Source: Podarcis raffonei | Taxonomy: Eukaryota > Chordata > Lepidosauria > Squamata > Lacertidae | Assembly: GCF_027172205.1 (NCBI RefSeq) | Contig: NC_070614.1 | Coordinates: 39,314,001-39,378,000 of the forward strand | Direction: 5' to 3' | DNA: 64,000 nucleotides | In this document: one piece after another, positions 1 to 12,225 of the stretch | How positions within the stretch are numbered: position 1 is the first letter of the stretch | Layout: every line of letters starts with the position of its first letter | Notes under the pieces: generated by a model | Told to the model about the DNA's origin: nothing | What the model saw: the letters and a program-made list of their open reading frames with translations, nothing else | The model's database searches: none | Program-made: the position numbers and the translations under genes

Positions 1-188
1 TTTACCTTCCCGCTATAAAGCGGTACCTATTTATCTACTTGCACTTAGGGGTGCTTTTGAACTGCTAGGTGGGCAGCAGCTGGGACCGAAAGACGGGAGC
101 TCACCCTGCCGCGGGGATTCGAACCGCCGACCTTACGATCAGCAAGTCCTAGGCACTGCGGTTTTACCCACAACGCCACCCGCGTCCC
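1..188 (-). repeat. tRNA-derived squamate SINE, cut by window edge
   Basis: Read on the minus strand this is the 5' part of the same SINE found whole near 4.1 kb and 62.9 kb: a head with a B-box-like GGTTCGAATCC, then the body stretch about a tRNA-like promoter and the phrase GCAAGTAGATAAATAGGTACC. Its 3' part lies beyond the window edge. Confidence 0.8.
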
Positions 189-429
189 GAAAAGTCTATT
201 ACTAGTATTAAATACCATATCCATATGCTGTGATGTTTTAACTGTGCCAAGAGGCAACTTCCCGAAAAACAAAAACACACAGCTGCCTGACAGTCACTTC
301 CTGATCTGAAACCTTCTAAGCTCCTGCTCCCCGCTACGAGGGGAAAGCACTCTGCACAGGCTCAGGGGCACTCACAGTTACCAAAGCCCCACGCAGCGCA
401 AGCCCCGCCCCCAGCATACGTGCCAGATT

Positions 430-786
430 ATGTGTTTTCTCTACTCCCTTCACCCGCCTCCTCTAAAAGTTCTGCAGTTCATTTGCATACTCTCCCCTCA
501 TTGGCTGAGCAGAAAGAGGAAGGAGCATAGGGGGAAAGCCCGCAGAGAGGAGGAGGGAGAGGGAAAAAAGGGGAGGAGACACCTTTGTTTCTCGGCTTTG
601 GTTTGTAAACAAGAGGAAGTCTAGACTTCCAGCTGGAGCTTTTTCTGGGGGGCCACAGGTCTCTCTGTGGGGTGTCTCCCCCCACCCAAAATCCGCACCA
701 ACACCCTCGCCCTGACCTAGACGGGCCTCGGGGAAGCCAAGGGGCTCCATCAAAGACGGGCTTCTTCGGCATTTCTCTTCTGCCAG
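430..786 (+). promoter_or_regulatory. Candidate YPEL3 promoter and noncoding first exon
   Basis: The stretch has a CCAAT-like box (ATTGGCTGAG near 500), purine-rich GGAGGAGG runs and an ETS-like AGAGGAAGT near 612. A good splice donor, CCAG then GTGAGA, ends a possible noncoding exon at 786. A matching acceptor (pyrimidine run ending CTCTAG at 4996) lies 60 bases before the YPEL3 start codon. This is inference from motifs; no transcript data were available. Confidence 0.35.
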
Positions 787-869
787 GTGAGATTGGTGGA
801 GGGTGGCTCTGTGGAGAGTGGGCTCTGGAAGCAATATGCCACAATAAATCTTCTAGTCCTTAAGGTGCC

Positions 870-3800
870 AAGAATCCCGGTTTTGCGGGCGCCGGGGAGT
901 GTTTACCTCTAATGGGAAATCGGGCTTTAGGGTGAGTGACTGCAGTGGGGGATTGTAAGCACCTAATCGCGGTGCAATAATCCGACCGATACAAATAGGT
1001 TTGGTGAATAACAAGGGATGGAAGACATTCCAGCGGGTAATTAATTATTTTGCTCCTCCTTGCAGCAGGCACCTGTAATATGTTTCCCCGCATTGTTTTA
1101 GTAATGCCTGCCTGCACTTTGACCCACTACATAAATGATCTAGAATATGTTACGAACAAAAGGGGGCATTTTTCCTAATGTGAAAGTATGCCCCCTGCTT
1201 GTACTGGATTTCAAAAGAGCTGTTACATACTAAAAAAAAAAGCCTCTACTGGGAAGGAAACGCTATACTGTATAGACAAAGGCTCTTAATTTTCAAGATC
1301 TTCTCATTCAGGATAAAATGGCACCCTATATGTCTTGAGCGGTCTGTGTTGTTGTTGGCCCCTAGAATACACTGCCAGTGCAATATTGATTAGAGGCACG
1401 GTGCCAAATGGAATCCTAACTGTCTATGAGAACATGTAATTCTCTGTATTTCCCAGGAGCCAAGATGATGAGCTACAGCCAAATAAAGGAAATTTCCCTT
1501 TTTTCCAGCTTGAAATTTTGATATCTGACACGTTTTCAATTTGAATAGATCGCCCCTCATCACTACTTAGCCTTGAGATCAAATTTGACATCTTTCATAT
1601 TGAGGGACATAAAGGTATGACACACACACACAGAGGGAGAGAGAGAAGATTCTGCCCATCACATTTTTATTTTATCATACTGTATTCATATTTTATCATA
1701 CTGTATTCATATTTCTATCATTACAAGTAATGGAAAAACATTTTGGCTGATTGGGTCAAATAGGGAAGTTTACCTAAAACTGGCAAACTTAGCAACAGTT
1801 GCCTACTTCTAACCTACTGAATGAAAATCACATTATTTTCATTTGTCAGAGAATCCAACTAGAAATTTCACTTAATGAGTATTCAAGTTTATGTTTATAA
1901 ACTGTTATCAGACACCCCGCTCTTTCCACCTTCCCTCCTTTTGCATGCACATTACATGTTTTGTATTTAATGGGTAAGGATATTATTAAATGTACATTTT
2001 GTACATTGGTAATATTTTGTAACAGATATTTTTTTTGGGGGGGAGACCTAGGCAGCAATCCTATACCCAGAAGTAAGCCCCACTGAACTTAATGTGGCTT
2101 CCTCCAAGTAAACAGGCACAGAACTGCATTGTAATATCTAACTTGGTTTACCCTCTCAGTCATGGCCCCTCCCTCTTTCCCGAGAGGCTCCTCCCCAGTA
2201 TTCTGTTAACCCCTCCCTCCCTTCTTCTTGAACCACATACTGTATAACACATTTTCACAAGAAACAGATAGCTTAAATATTGTATCCTACCCACATTCAT
2301 GTCTTACTTTTCATTACTATAGAAAATATGAATGCAAGGTTTAAGGCCAAGCCCAAATTTAATGTGGAAACTGCCATCTTTGCCCTAAAAAGGAAGAGAC
2401 CAAGGTCAAGACAGGCCCTGGGATTGAATATATACCTATTTACAAGGCTTCCATATTAAAGCACCTTAAGAAACTCCTCCTTTCCATTGTACCGCATTTG
2501 CATGTAGTGGTCCATTGTTTTCTGCCATGTGAAAGAAAGTCCCCATTGTCTGATGAGGTCAATGTGTAAAGTGCATTATTATGGAAAGTGAACCCTTGTT
2601 CATATCCTGAGCGCCTTTGATCATCAAAGTGGAACCTAGATTACTTTATTATCATTTGTATCTAGCAGATGGTCAACCACACATTTATCTGCTAAATAAA
2701 ATGCCTACTTGTTAGCTAGTATTTTTCACTGCCCATGGGGCAATGCTGTATTTTGCACAGAAGAGTAACTAAATCACAGACTGCCCCTTTACCAACCATA
2801 TGCTCTCCAGTAATGAGATAAACCTTTTTGTTTAGTATTTCTCTACACTTTGAGGAAAATTTTCACAGAGAATTGGGGGGGGGGGCTACTGAGGTTGTAT
2901 CCCAGATGTAAAATAAAACCCCTTTCTTTTACCTCCCTCTTTTCATTCCTTTCTGTTTTGCCTCTACCACCTCATCTCTCTTTACCATTTCCTCTTCCAG
3001 TTGCTTGATCTCTGCGCACACACCTTGTTCCTCTGAGCCACTATTGTAGCACATTTTTCTCCTCTTTTACCCCACCCCTAAACTAGGAAAAACACAGAAT
3101 GTCTACTTGTACAGGAGGTGGAGACCAGAGCAATACAGTAGTTTGCAATAAGAGCAAAGAGGGGATGGGGAATCTGGAGGGTGCCGGGTCTTTTGCATCA
3201 TAGAGTGACCCTAAATGTTGCTTCCCTTCCAAAAAACCCCCCAACCTTCTCAATTCAACTCCCAGTATTATTTGTTTGCAAAGATGTGGAGCTACAGCCT
3301 CCATTTTCCCCAGCTCAGCATTCCCTTGCCTGGTTTGTTTCCTTTCAAGGAACCGCCTCTCTTTCCCTCCCCCATACCATGTTCCAGGCTCCCTCCCCCC
3401 CCCTTCCCTGCCCCAGCCACTTCCCTTTGCAAAGCAAGCATCCCTCCCTCCCTTGCAAAGGGCTCTTCCTTTGCCTTCCTCCCCACTCCATTCCTCCCCT
3501 GCACCATTCCTTTAAGGCACTTTATTTCTGCTGGCCTCCCCTCTCCCCGTCTGGTCCTTCCACCCCATTTATCCGCAGGCTGCTTTGTTTCTATATCTCC
3601 TTCTTCCACATTCCAGCTGGAATTTTCTGTTTTCTCTGCCCTCTGGTTCTGCACCCATCTGCCTCTTCTACACCATTCCTCCATACTGCACTTAAGCATG
3701 CTTATCTGTGGCTTCCATCCTTTGGGTTTGCATTTATTTTTTTTGCAGCTCTTCTCCCCCGCCCCGTCTGCCCTGCCTCCTCACTGTCTGCATTCCTTAA

Positions 3801-4056
3801 CAGCAATTCCTGTAGGTTCCTTAAACACTCATCCACCGCCTGCATCATACCCACCTCTCTCTCCCACCATCTTTTCACATCTGCACATTTTCTAGCATCC
3901 TTTGATCAGGTCCCAACCCCAACAATGGTTCCTTTTGTACGTTTTCGCCTCCTCGTGCATCTACGATTATATCATACCCACCTCCCAAGATTTTCATAAA
4001 ATTAATCATTTCAAGTCCAGTCTGCTCGGGGAGACATAAAGCAACCGACCAGGGTA
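870..4056. other. Upstream intergenic or intronic stretch without recognised gene
   Basis: No open frame here has a recognisable protein or paired splice sites. Visible are a short tandem repeat near 1666-1712, a (CA)n/(GA)n run near 1621-1648, an interspersed repeat at 2046-2136 and a pyrimidine-rich tract at 3220-3880. The long frames in that tract come from low-complexity C/T composition. If the first exon near 786 is real, this is the first intron of YPEL3. Confidence 0.6.
2046..2136 (-). repeat. Interspersed repeat, 'agtaagccccactgaa' family
   Basis: A second copy of this family lies in the opposite orientation at 54664-54742 (TTACTTGGGAGTAAG, then AGGATCC). I recognise the phrase as a common amniote interspersed repeat but cannot name the family with confidence. 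Confidence 0.5.
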
Positions 4057-4059
4057 GGT

Positions 4060-4410
4060 GGTAAAGGTAAAGGGACCCCTGACCATTAGGTCCAGTCGTG
4101 ACCGACTCTGGGGTTGCGGCGCTCATCTCGCTTTATTGGCCGAGGGAGCCGGCCTACAGCTTCCGGGTCATGTGGCCAGCATGACTAAGCCGCTTCTGGC
4201 GAACCAAAGCAGCGCACGGAAACGCCGTTTACCTTGCCGCTGGAGCAGTACCTATTTATCTACTTGCACTTTGACGTGCTTTCGAACTGCTAGGTGGGCA
4301 GGAGCAGGGACCGAGCAACGGGAGTTCACCCCATCGCGGGGATCTGAACCGCCGACCTTCTGATCGGCAAGCCCTAGGCTCTGTGGTTTAACCCACAGCG
4401 CCACCCGACA
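4060..4410 (-). repeat. tRNA-derived squamate SINE, near full length
   Basis: The minus-strand copy starts with a tRNA-like head at about 4410 (GGTGGCGCTGTGGGTTAAAC) and ends with the tail GGTCAGGGGTCCCTTTACC. It is about 345 bp long. The tail resembles that of Sauria/BovB-mobilised SINEs. A BovB LINE 3' end also occurs in the window at 11.5 kb, consistent with the presumed mobilising partner. Confidence 0.85.
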
Positions 4411-5056
4411 TCTCTAAAACAGGGACTTAGGTACACATGACCAAAGGGAAAGCGGAACACATAGAGAGGTGGTGAATTTGTTTAAATTCTTTGACAATGT
4501 GCCAGAAACTCCCAGATCTCTTGGTGAAGGGTGGTAGGAATGAAGAGAAAGGAAAGCCAGGAATTCCTGAGTCCTGGCAGTCGCACCCATGGTTCCAGAG
4601 ATTTTAGAAAGGCCACAAACTGAAGGCTCTTTGGAGAGGCACTACTTGGAAGAGCTAGGACACCTGGGTTCTATTCCTGGTAATGCCGCTTCATCACGAG
4701 ATGATCAGAGTTGACCTACATCCTGGGGTTAATTACAGGCTGAGCCTCCAGGAAGCTGCCTAGGGAGGGAAAGCACATGGTACTGTTTTTGTTTAGACAC
4801 CAGACCGGTTAGGCAGAACTTGGCTGGCTCCCAGGGCTAAGAAAAAGCAGGTCCCGGGCACCCTGACTTCCCTGCTGTTTCCCCCCTCCACTCACGAGCC
4901 TGTCCATACCTTGGTAACCCTTTTCTCGTTGCTCCCTCTCTTTTAGGGCTTTCGGGGGGCTTCCTCCCACCACCGCCCACACAGCTTCCCCTCTAGGGAC
5001 TATCTGGTTCTTCACAACTCTCCTGAAGCTTCTCCCACTTGCGTGACCCCACCACA

Positions 5057-6650
5057 ATGGTGAGGCTGTCCAAACCCAAAACTTTCCAAGCCTATCTGGA
5101 CAACTGTCACCGACGCTACAGCTGCGTGCACTGCCGGGCACACCTGGCCAACCACGACGATCTCATCTCCAAGGTGAAAAGGGGGAGTGGGACGGTCCCT
5201 GGCACACTGCTATAGCGGGGGGGGGCAGCTCTCAGCACCAGAGGGGTTGTTTTCCCTCCGTCAATTGGTTTTCTACACTTGATCTTAGCCAAAAGGAGGA
5301 GGAAGGAAGAAGAGATAGCATAAAAGTTGGGGGGAAAGGGTCAGGAAACTAAAGGGAGTCCTACTTTGATTTGCTGATATTAGCCCCATCTCAATAATCA
5401 GACAGCGATCATGTATCTAGCATTTTTAGTGTGCCTTTACAATCTTTTATCTTTGCTTGTCCTCACAGCAACACTGGGGGGGGGGGTCACTTGACAACAA
5501 AATCAAGAAACCGGGTAAAAACACATTAGCACAAGGAAGCATTCACATTTTGCAGTTGTCCAGGACAGTGTGGATTTCCCAAGGCCATGTGCAGACTGTG
5601 GCAGGCACAGGATTTGAACTCTGATCCCTTGGATTGAATATTTTACCTACTGCCGCAGCTCCAGCATGAAAAGTCTCAGTTGAAACCCACAGCACTGAAT
5701 GCTCCACCCCTTCCACTGCCTAGAGCCCTGGAACTGGGCCAGGTTATTCTGGGGAAATCACCAAGGCTCACCTCCCAAGTGGGCCAGGCTATAGGCCTAG
5801 AAGCTTTTCCTTGGTGAGCAATTTATAAATGCTCAGTAAGGAAGGGGAGGGATTAGAACACTTGCCAGTTGCAAGATCATATCCTAGGGAGCTACAGTTA
5901 ACAAACAGGGACTATTTTAGACTTCCCTGGTGCTCAGAAGGAGAGGGCCGCTGATCAGAAGTGGAGAATGAAGGCAGAGAATGAGGAGAATTTAGGTGGG
6001 CAGCTTAGGGGGGGGGGTATTGTCTTTCCTGAGCCTAACATTCAACTGCCATCTCCACCCTCCTGTGCTTGAGATACTGCAAGGTCAACAAGTTTGAGCT
6101 GCTGGCTGATTAATCATTACACAGAATCCAGTGTGGAGAGTTGGGGTGTGCCTGAAAACAAGCCAGAGAACAAATAAGGAAATGCAGAAGGGAGCTGAGA
6201 AACCAGGGCTGAGGCTAAGGACCATCAGTGGAGCGGGGGGGGGGGGGGGGGAGAGGTATGCAGCTGGAACAGAAGTCTGCTAGTTAGGACTGCTAACACC
6301 ACAAGAAGTCTGTTTATCTTTAAGGTGCCACGGGACTCCTTTAGTGTTTGCTGTCATTTGTTTGCCGTAACTAACACCGTGTCTATCCCTCTGGATATGG
6401 TCTCTTTTTTTAACCTGTTTTTTTTTGTGTGTGTCTCTTGTCATTACAGTCTTTCCAAGGAAGTCAAGGTCGGGCATATTTATTCAACTCTGTGTGAGTA
6501 TCTCAGGAGGGGAGCAGCAGACTTAAGGCATAAAAACATAAAAGACAGCTACATACAAGGTTGAAGCAGCCAGCAACAACCAATCCTAAACCTTTATGTG
6601 GTCTTAAAAGTGGCTGGGGAAACCCAGCCAGATGGGCAGGGTATAAATAA

Positions 6651-6699
<49 letters not shown>

Positions 6700-9080
6700 T
6701 AAAATGTTAGGTCTACAAGCTTGTGCCCTCAGGTGTGATGCTTTTCAGAGGAAGAGTGTCCTTTTCCTTGTCTGGGGAGCATTTCCTTGTTCCCACTTAT
6801 AGCTTGAAAAGCTGGAGCCCAGAGACAGGTTTATGACTGTTCTCTCATTTTGTGTGGCGAATTCCCGCCCCCCACCAGAGTAAATAAAGACACGAGACAC
6901 CATGATTTAAGGTTAATTGGGCGAATTAGGCCACAACTTTATTGAATTCAGGAATGAGAGGCATTGGCTTAGGCATTGGTCCTAACGACTATCCGGCTCC
7001 AGCCCGTTTGCTGGAGACACGGGGAAGGGTTAACCTTATATCGGGGGAGTCTCCTGCCGCACGTCGACTAGGAGCTCCCCCGGGTCACCGCTCTGGGCGT
7101 GCCTTTGGCCCTCACCTCCATAGGCTTCGGACAGGGCCACGCCCCCGAAGTCCTTTAACGGACCACCCTTCGGTCGCTGGGGGGAGGTGATGGCGTTCTC
7201 CCCCCCCCCATCCTCTTTACCCCTTCTTACCAATGCCTACCGCCAATGCCGAAAAGTTGTGACGAGTTGCTACGAGGTAGGCGAAAAACCAAAAGGCCAG
7301 AAAATCGCCAATTGGGAAAAATTCCTACCATGCCCCTTGCGGCGACAGACCGAAGTCCATAGCAAAGTCAAAGTCCTACCTAAGCCTAATTAAAGGGAGG
7401 GAGGGTGGGAAAACGTGGGGACGAGCCAGCAAAAAAGGGCGAGCCCCCTCTGCACCGGCCCTAAATAGGGCAGGCCACGCCCCCCAGCCAGCCAGCTGAT
7501 TGGCTGGCTGGGGGGGCAGACCCCGCTGGGATTCCCCTGCTCTCGCGGGGGCTGGCCCCCGCTCACGTGGGGTGGGCGTGAAGCCCACAACCCCACCTCC
7601 TGGGCAGGCCGGAAGTGGCTTTGCCATACATAGCACTGGAAGCGCCTCAGAAGCACAGGGCACAAGGTGGGGATAATACACTCACTTCCCCAACTCTTAA
7701 GGTCAGGAAGGCGGCTGGGTTTATTCCCGTGCTCATCATTTTTTTTTTTTTAATGAATATTTATTAGATTTTCCAATTTTATATAAACACATAAAGAAAA
7801 AGAAAAAGAAAAATATTAAAAACAATTCAGTTTCAATAACATTTTTTCAATCACATGTTTCTTTGACTTCCTCATACCTCCCCTTCTTGTTCTCTAATTC
7901 AATTTGTTTATTCAGCAAATCCTATTCTCTTAACATTCCTTTTAGAATATCACCTTATTTTCCACTCACCTTTTTCTTTTTTAAATTTCATAACAAAAAC
8001 AATTATAATCCCCATTATCTTTATCATAACAGCTAGAGACCATCAAAGTTCAATCCAACATCTTTTCAAAATTCATTAATTTTATAATATTTCTGTAGAT
8101 ATTCCTTAAATTTCTTCCAATCTTCTTCTGCTGACTTTTCTCCCTGGTCGCGGATTCTGCCGGTCATTTCTGCCAGTCCCATATAGTCAATCAGCTTCAT
8201 CTGCCATTCTTCCAGAGTGGGTAAATCTTGAGTCTTCCAGTACTTTGCTATGAGTATTCTTGCTGCCGTTGTAGCATACATAAAAAACGTTCTGTCCTTC
8301 TTTGGCACCAAATGGCCGACTATGCCCAAGAGAAAAGCCTCTGGTTTTTTCAGGAAAGTATTGGACATAACATTATGTTTGCTGATTGGGAACAGTTATG
8401 GACCACAGGTATGAAATTCACGGCATGTAATGCCTTAAGAGAAAATATTATGAAAATGATATACAGGTGGTACATGACCCCAGTCAAGCTTGCAAAAATA
8501 TATCACTTGCCCGATAATAAATGCTGGAAGTGTAAGGAGGTTGAAGGTACATTCTTTCACCTTTGGTGGACATGCCCAAAGATTAAGGCCTTCTGGGAAA
8601 TGATTTATAATGAAATGAAAAAGATATTCCCGTGCTCATCAGAGGGGGCGGTTCGTGGCAAGCAGAACTGTGGGCCCTGGCCAATACCTGCCTAGATTGA
8701 GGCCCGTCACTGATCTCAAGACAAGGTGAAACTCAGACCAGGAGAGCATCAGGGACTCCAACACCCTCTCTCTTTCCCCCCTTGCAGGGTAAATGTTGGA
8801 TGTGGCCCAGCAGAGGAACGGGTGCTGCTGACAGGCCTGCATGCCGTGGCGGACATCTACTGCGAGAACTGCAAGACCACGCTTGGATGGAAATATGTGA
8901 GTCTCCCTTGGCATCCCCCACTCCCTTCTCCCCAAAAGACTCACACGCTGCCTTAAAGGAAGCTCACGCTTTTGTTCTCTCGTTCTGCAGGAGCAAGCCT
9001 TCGAGACAAGCCAGAAGTACAAGGAGGGCAAGTACATCATTGAACTCAACCACATGATCAAGGATAACGGCTGGGATTGA
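5057..9080 (+). CDS. YPEL3: Yippee-like 3 (YPEL3), 4 coding exons, 119 aa
   Basis: Coding exons are 5057-5173, 6450-6493, 8788-8896 and 8991-9080; all junctions are GT-AG and in phase, giving 119 residues, the usual length. The product is a Yippee-domain zinc protein linked in mammals to growth arrest and senescence, found in nucleus and cytoplasm. The Yippee signature is complete: C23-x2-C26, then 52 residues, then C79-x2-C82, ending in [10 protein letters not shown]. The sequence is nearly identical to human YPEL3 except for changes such as I4L and D16N. YPEL4 is the nearest alternative, but the TBX6 neighbour on the same strand fits YPEL3. Intron 2 carries a probable LTR and an L1 insertion. 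The 3' UTR runs to a poly(A) signal at 9497. Confidence 0.97.
5420..5660 (+). repeat. MIR/CORE-SINE-like remnant in YPEL3 intron 1
   Basis: Scattered MIR-like phrases are visible (a CCTCACAGCAAC block, then CCCAAGGCC and GGATTTGAACTCTG) in the expected order. The copy is old and interrupted, so the boundaries are approximate. Confidence 0.4.
6600..6697 (+). repeat. L2/CR1-type LINE 3' tail with (ATT)n
   Basis: The phrase GGCAGGGTATAAATAAATTA runs straight into about 40 bases of (ATT)n. This is a common 3' end for L2-like LINEs in squamates, whose tails are short tandem repeats rather than poly(A). Confidence 0.6.
6851..7680 (-). mobile_element. Possible solo LTR of an endogenous retrovirus-like element
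   Basis: On the minus strand this GC-rich block starts TGTATTATCC and ends GCCACACA, so it has the TG...CA ends of an LTR. A poly(A) signal (AATAAA) lies about 85 bases before the 3' end, as at an R-U5 border. No internal retroviral region is next to it and I see no clean target duplication. It looks like a fossil solo LTR inside YPEL3 intron 2; an unrelated GC-rich repeat is the alternative. Confidence 0.4.
7739..8624. mobile_element. L1 insertion with 5' inversion, 17-bp target duplications
   Basis: The 17-base word TATTCCCGTGCTCATCA occurs at 7722-7738 and again at 8625-8641 and brackets the insert. A 12-base T run at the left is the minus-strand poly(A) tail. From 7739 to about 8366 the minus strand encodes the C-terminal end of L1 ORF2 ([12 protein letters not shown], then [18 protein letters not shown]). 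From about 8366 to 8624 the plus strand encodes the part of ORF2 just before it ([49 protein letters not shown]). The opposite orientations of neighbouring ORF2 parts are the known mark of twin priming. It lies in YPEL3 intron 2. Confidence 0.92.
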
Positions 9081-9496
9081 AAGAAACAAACAGAAACAAA
9101 ACGGAACAAACGCTGCCAACTTTGGACAGCTACATATGTAAGGGGTGGAGCGCCAGAAATGACAATTTCCACAAGACTTGCCTCTGCCTTCCTAACCAAT
9201 GGGCTGCCATCCAAACCACCTTCAGGTGCACGGAAGCTGTGAAGGAAGCAGCGCTTCCGCCAGGAGGACTTACTCGGGGCTCGGATATGTCGCCATCGTG
9301 TGGCAAGAAGTGGCAGCACACCAGGAGACACCTAGGCCAGGGGCAGTGTGCAAGAACGGGTTTGGGGTGGGGTGGGGTTTGTTGTACAGAGGGAGTCTGC
9401 ATTAAATCACACAGGCGGGGGGTGGGGATGTACAGTGGGACAGGGAAGGGGTGGGTTGTACAGTATTTGTGAGTTTGTGCGAGTATGTATTATATA

Positions 9497-9502
9497 AATA
9501 AA
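9497..9502 (+). terminator. YPEL3 poly(A) signal AATAAA
   Basis: A canonical AATAAA lies 417 bases after the YPEL3 stop codon and is followed within 50 bases by a T-rich and then GT-rich stretch, the usual downstream element arrangement. Confidence 0.75.
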
Positions 9503-9985
9503 AGCATTGAAGTGATACCGTTTTTTTCCCTACGGTGGGGGGTGGTGTAGACTGCAGTGTCTGCCTAGAAAGGGATGTACTGATGACTCCAGTCTTGAGT
9601 AGCTGTGGCCTTGTTTGTCCCTCATTATTTATCAGTTTCTGGCATTTCTAACCACCCCACCTTTTTCTAAAGGCCATATTCTTGGCAGGTTCCGTGTGCC
9701 AAGAGCCAATAAGGTCAGCAGCAAAACAACAAATACATTACATGTTAGTGTTAGTGACTACTCCATTAGCCACACCTCCGTGTAAATTGCATCACTTCAC
9801 AAGGTCCCAATGAGAGAGACAATGAGCTTTGAACAAAGGGAGGTTCTGAGAAAACAGGCAGTCACGCACCCAGCATACTGTAAGGCAGATTTCCATATTT
9901 CCCAAGGTATCCTTCCCAGGAATGGGAGAGGAGTCTTCATTTTAGTTTACACAGCCTTTAAGGCAGCAGTAGTTCCTGCACGAGC

Positions 9986-9991
9986 CACACA

Positions 9992-10048
<57 letters not shown>
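9986..10048. repeat. (AC)n(AG)n compound microsatellite
   Basis: About 24 bases of AC repeats pass directly into about 40 bases of AG repeats. Confidence 0.95.
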
Positions 10049-10051
<3 letters not shown>

Positions 10052-10904
10052 AATCGGTTTCAAAGATCCAAGAGCAATGAGTCTCCTTCCTTGGTGAAGA
10101 ATTGGAAAACTCGGGTGCAAACTATGGTTTGCTCATCCTGCCCATTTTATCTGGGAGACTAGCTCACCTATCACAGACAACTCATTTTGCAGGTTTCCTT
10201 CTGCACTAGGATGGCGTTCACCACATCTCTTGACAACAACCAAACCTACAGCATAATTTCAAAGAAGGTGGATTTTCCAAGTCCCAGAGAATTCAACAGC
10301 TGAAGAATAAGAAGACCAGGAAGGAACTGAGAGGGAGATCAGCTAGCGTAGTTCCCCTTCTCTTCTCTGGTTATGAAGCAAGAGGATTTAGCAACTTCTC
10401 CTTCCCATCATGCCCCCAAAGCTACAAATTATATGCATAAGCGCTTGCATCTTCAAAGACGCCTACTGACCCACTTCAACCACAATTCCTTTGTCCTAAA
10501 CAGCGCTGCTCAATAGCTCCCTCTGCTGCCCAGTGACAGAATTAGACCGCCAATTTTGCATTAACCCACATACAGTATCTGGCAATATGCAACTCTTATT
10601 GAGCAGTTATTGCAAACGGCAAACTTGGATTAAAATACTTGCGCCACACTATGCGGCATGTTCTTTTGACCCCCTAATATGAATTAGTTGCCACATCATA
10701 CCTTTCTCTTGTCACAATAACTCAGAGGACAAAAGGATTGCTTTCCTATTTTATTTAAGTATCTATGAAAGTGTTTTTAAAACTTAAGAACCAGCTCACT
10801 AGCCCAGAACAAAACCTATTCAGCCCAGTGTCCTGTCTCCCAACAGTGACTATCGTGATGCTGCACCAGGTTTGCTCCCAGCATCCTCTCGTCAGCAATA
10901 TACA

Positions 10905-10985
10905 GCCTTTGAATAAAATCACGGAACTGCAGAGTTGGAAGGGACACCAAGGGTCATCTAGTTCAACCCGCTGCCATACATGAAA
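10905..10985 (-). repeat. CR1-like 3' tail fragment
   Basis: The plus-strand phrase GAGTTGGAAGGGACAC, then GGTCATCTAGTTCAAC, is the reverse complement of a CR1-like 3' end. The same words recur near 12.8, 19.9, 24.7, 35.9 and 46.9 kb. Confidence 0.65.
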
Positions 10986-11528
10986 CATGCACACAGCTGT
11001 GCCTGGGTGGGCTCAGGCCACCAGCTTCTGGCGCCACAGGTCTGGGAGTTCCATTTTAGAGAGCAAAAGATTTCCAGTTTCCCCTGACCCCCAACAGCTG
11101 TGCATCTATAGAGAGGCTGCTGTCATCACCCTCCTGGATTCAACTGCCATTGGCACAGGGCAGGTGTGACTGCTATCCTAGCCCAGACAGACGGCTAGAA
11201 CGACAGGCATTTAGGGTTGGGAGGCAAAGATAGAATTCTAGATGGGATTCAAGCGCGGATATATATTTTCCCCTCCCCCACCCCCAATAATCAGAAAGCT
11301 GTAATGGAATCTGCTTCACTTCACAGAAATCCTCAAAGCATATTAGTATCAGGAGCAACTACAAATAAACTGAGTTTTACTGATCCGGAGACAGCAGAGA
11401 TGAACCCTTGAACACTTATTTCATGCTTAACAGGGAGGGAGAGGCCTAGGCAGGAATTGTGGGGAGCTTGCCTGCTGACATTGCCATCTCCCATAGTAAC
11501 TACCTTCAGCAAGAGTCTTACATACTCT

Positions 11529-11662
11529 TTGTTGTTTAGTCGTTTAGTCGTGTCCGACTCTTCGTGACCCCATGGACCAGAGCACGCCAGGCACGCCTGT
11601 CTTCCACTGCCTCCCGCAGTTTGGTCAGACTCATGTTTGTAGCTTCGAGAACACTGTCCAAA
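11529..11662 (-). mobile_element. RTE-BovB LINE 3' end
   Basis: The plus strand reads TTGTTGTTTAGTCG..., then GTGTCCGACTCTTCGTGACC and CATGGACCAGAGCACGCCAG. This matches the reverse complement of the BovB 3' end known from ruminants and squamates. The element is truncated here. Confidence 0.85.
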
Positions 11663-11664
11663 CT

Positions 11665-12225
11665 CTACCCTTGCTTAATATCTTCTTCTTTGGCGATCAC
11701 TCGTAGCCGAGTAAGGTTGTCTTCCATAAACACGGATTTTAACAACGAGTCCGTAAGTGACTGTAGAGGCCAGTTCTGGACCCACGTCCTTCCACAGTGG
11801 GGACATTGGTTCCCAGGTGGGAGTTGATCACGGTGTGGATTTGCCAAGCGTGTCCTCCTCTTAGCATGTTTCTCCCTTGTGTTCTGAGTTTGAATGTCTT
11901 CAAAGTCCATGACACCTTTGGTAAAGGCTGTTCTCCACCTGGAGCGCTCACAGGCCAGTGTTTCCCAGTTGTCAGTGTTTATACTACTTTTTTGAGATTT
12001 GCCTTTAAAGCTCTTTTGTTGACCACCAGCATTACGCTTTCCATTTTTAAGTTCGGAATAGAGTAGTTGCTTTGGAAGATGATAGTCAGGCATCCACACA
12101 AGATGACCAGTCCAACAAAGTTGATGTTGAAGAATCATTGCTTCAACACTGGTGATCTTTGCTTCATCCAGTACACTGATATTAGTTCGCCTGTCTTCCC
12201 AAGTGACGTGTCTTAACCTTCACTT
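11665..12225 (-). mobile_element. LINE ORF2 C-terminal fragment, family uncertain
   Basis: A minus-strand frame of 157 residues carries the pattern GHLVWMPDYHLPKQLLYSEL, GKRNAGGQQKSFKGK, then W..LACERSRWR, and near its end CPHCGRTW. I know this arrangement from the C-terminal ends of non-LTR retrotransposon polymerases. It abuts the BovB tail and may be part of another LINE. The original reading frame is only partly open. Confidence 0.6.

Noticed and set aside
3181-3999. Long plus-strand frame of 272 residues
   Set aside because: It lies in a C/T-rich tract, all three frames are open there, and the composition (P, S, L, F, H) is that of pyrimidine-rich noncoding DNA. There is no domain and no splice signal pattern.
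4064-4363. Frames in SINE copies (also at 62.9 kb) as small proteins
   Set aside because: The same peptide phrases recur wherever the SINE recurs; they are translated repeat DNA.
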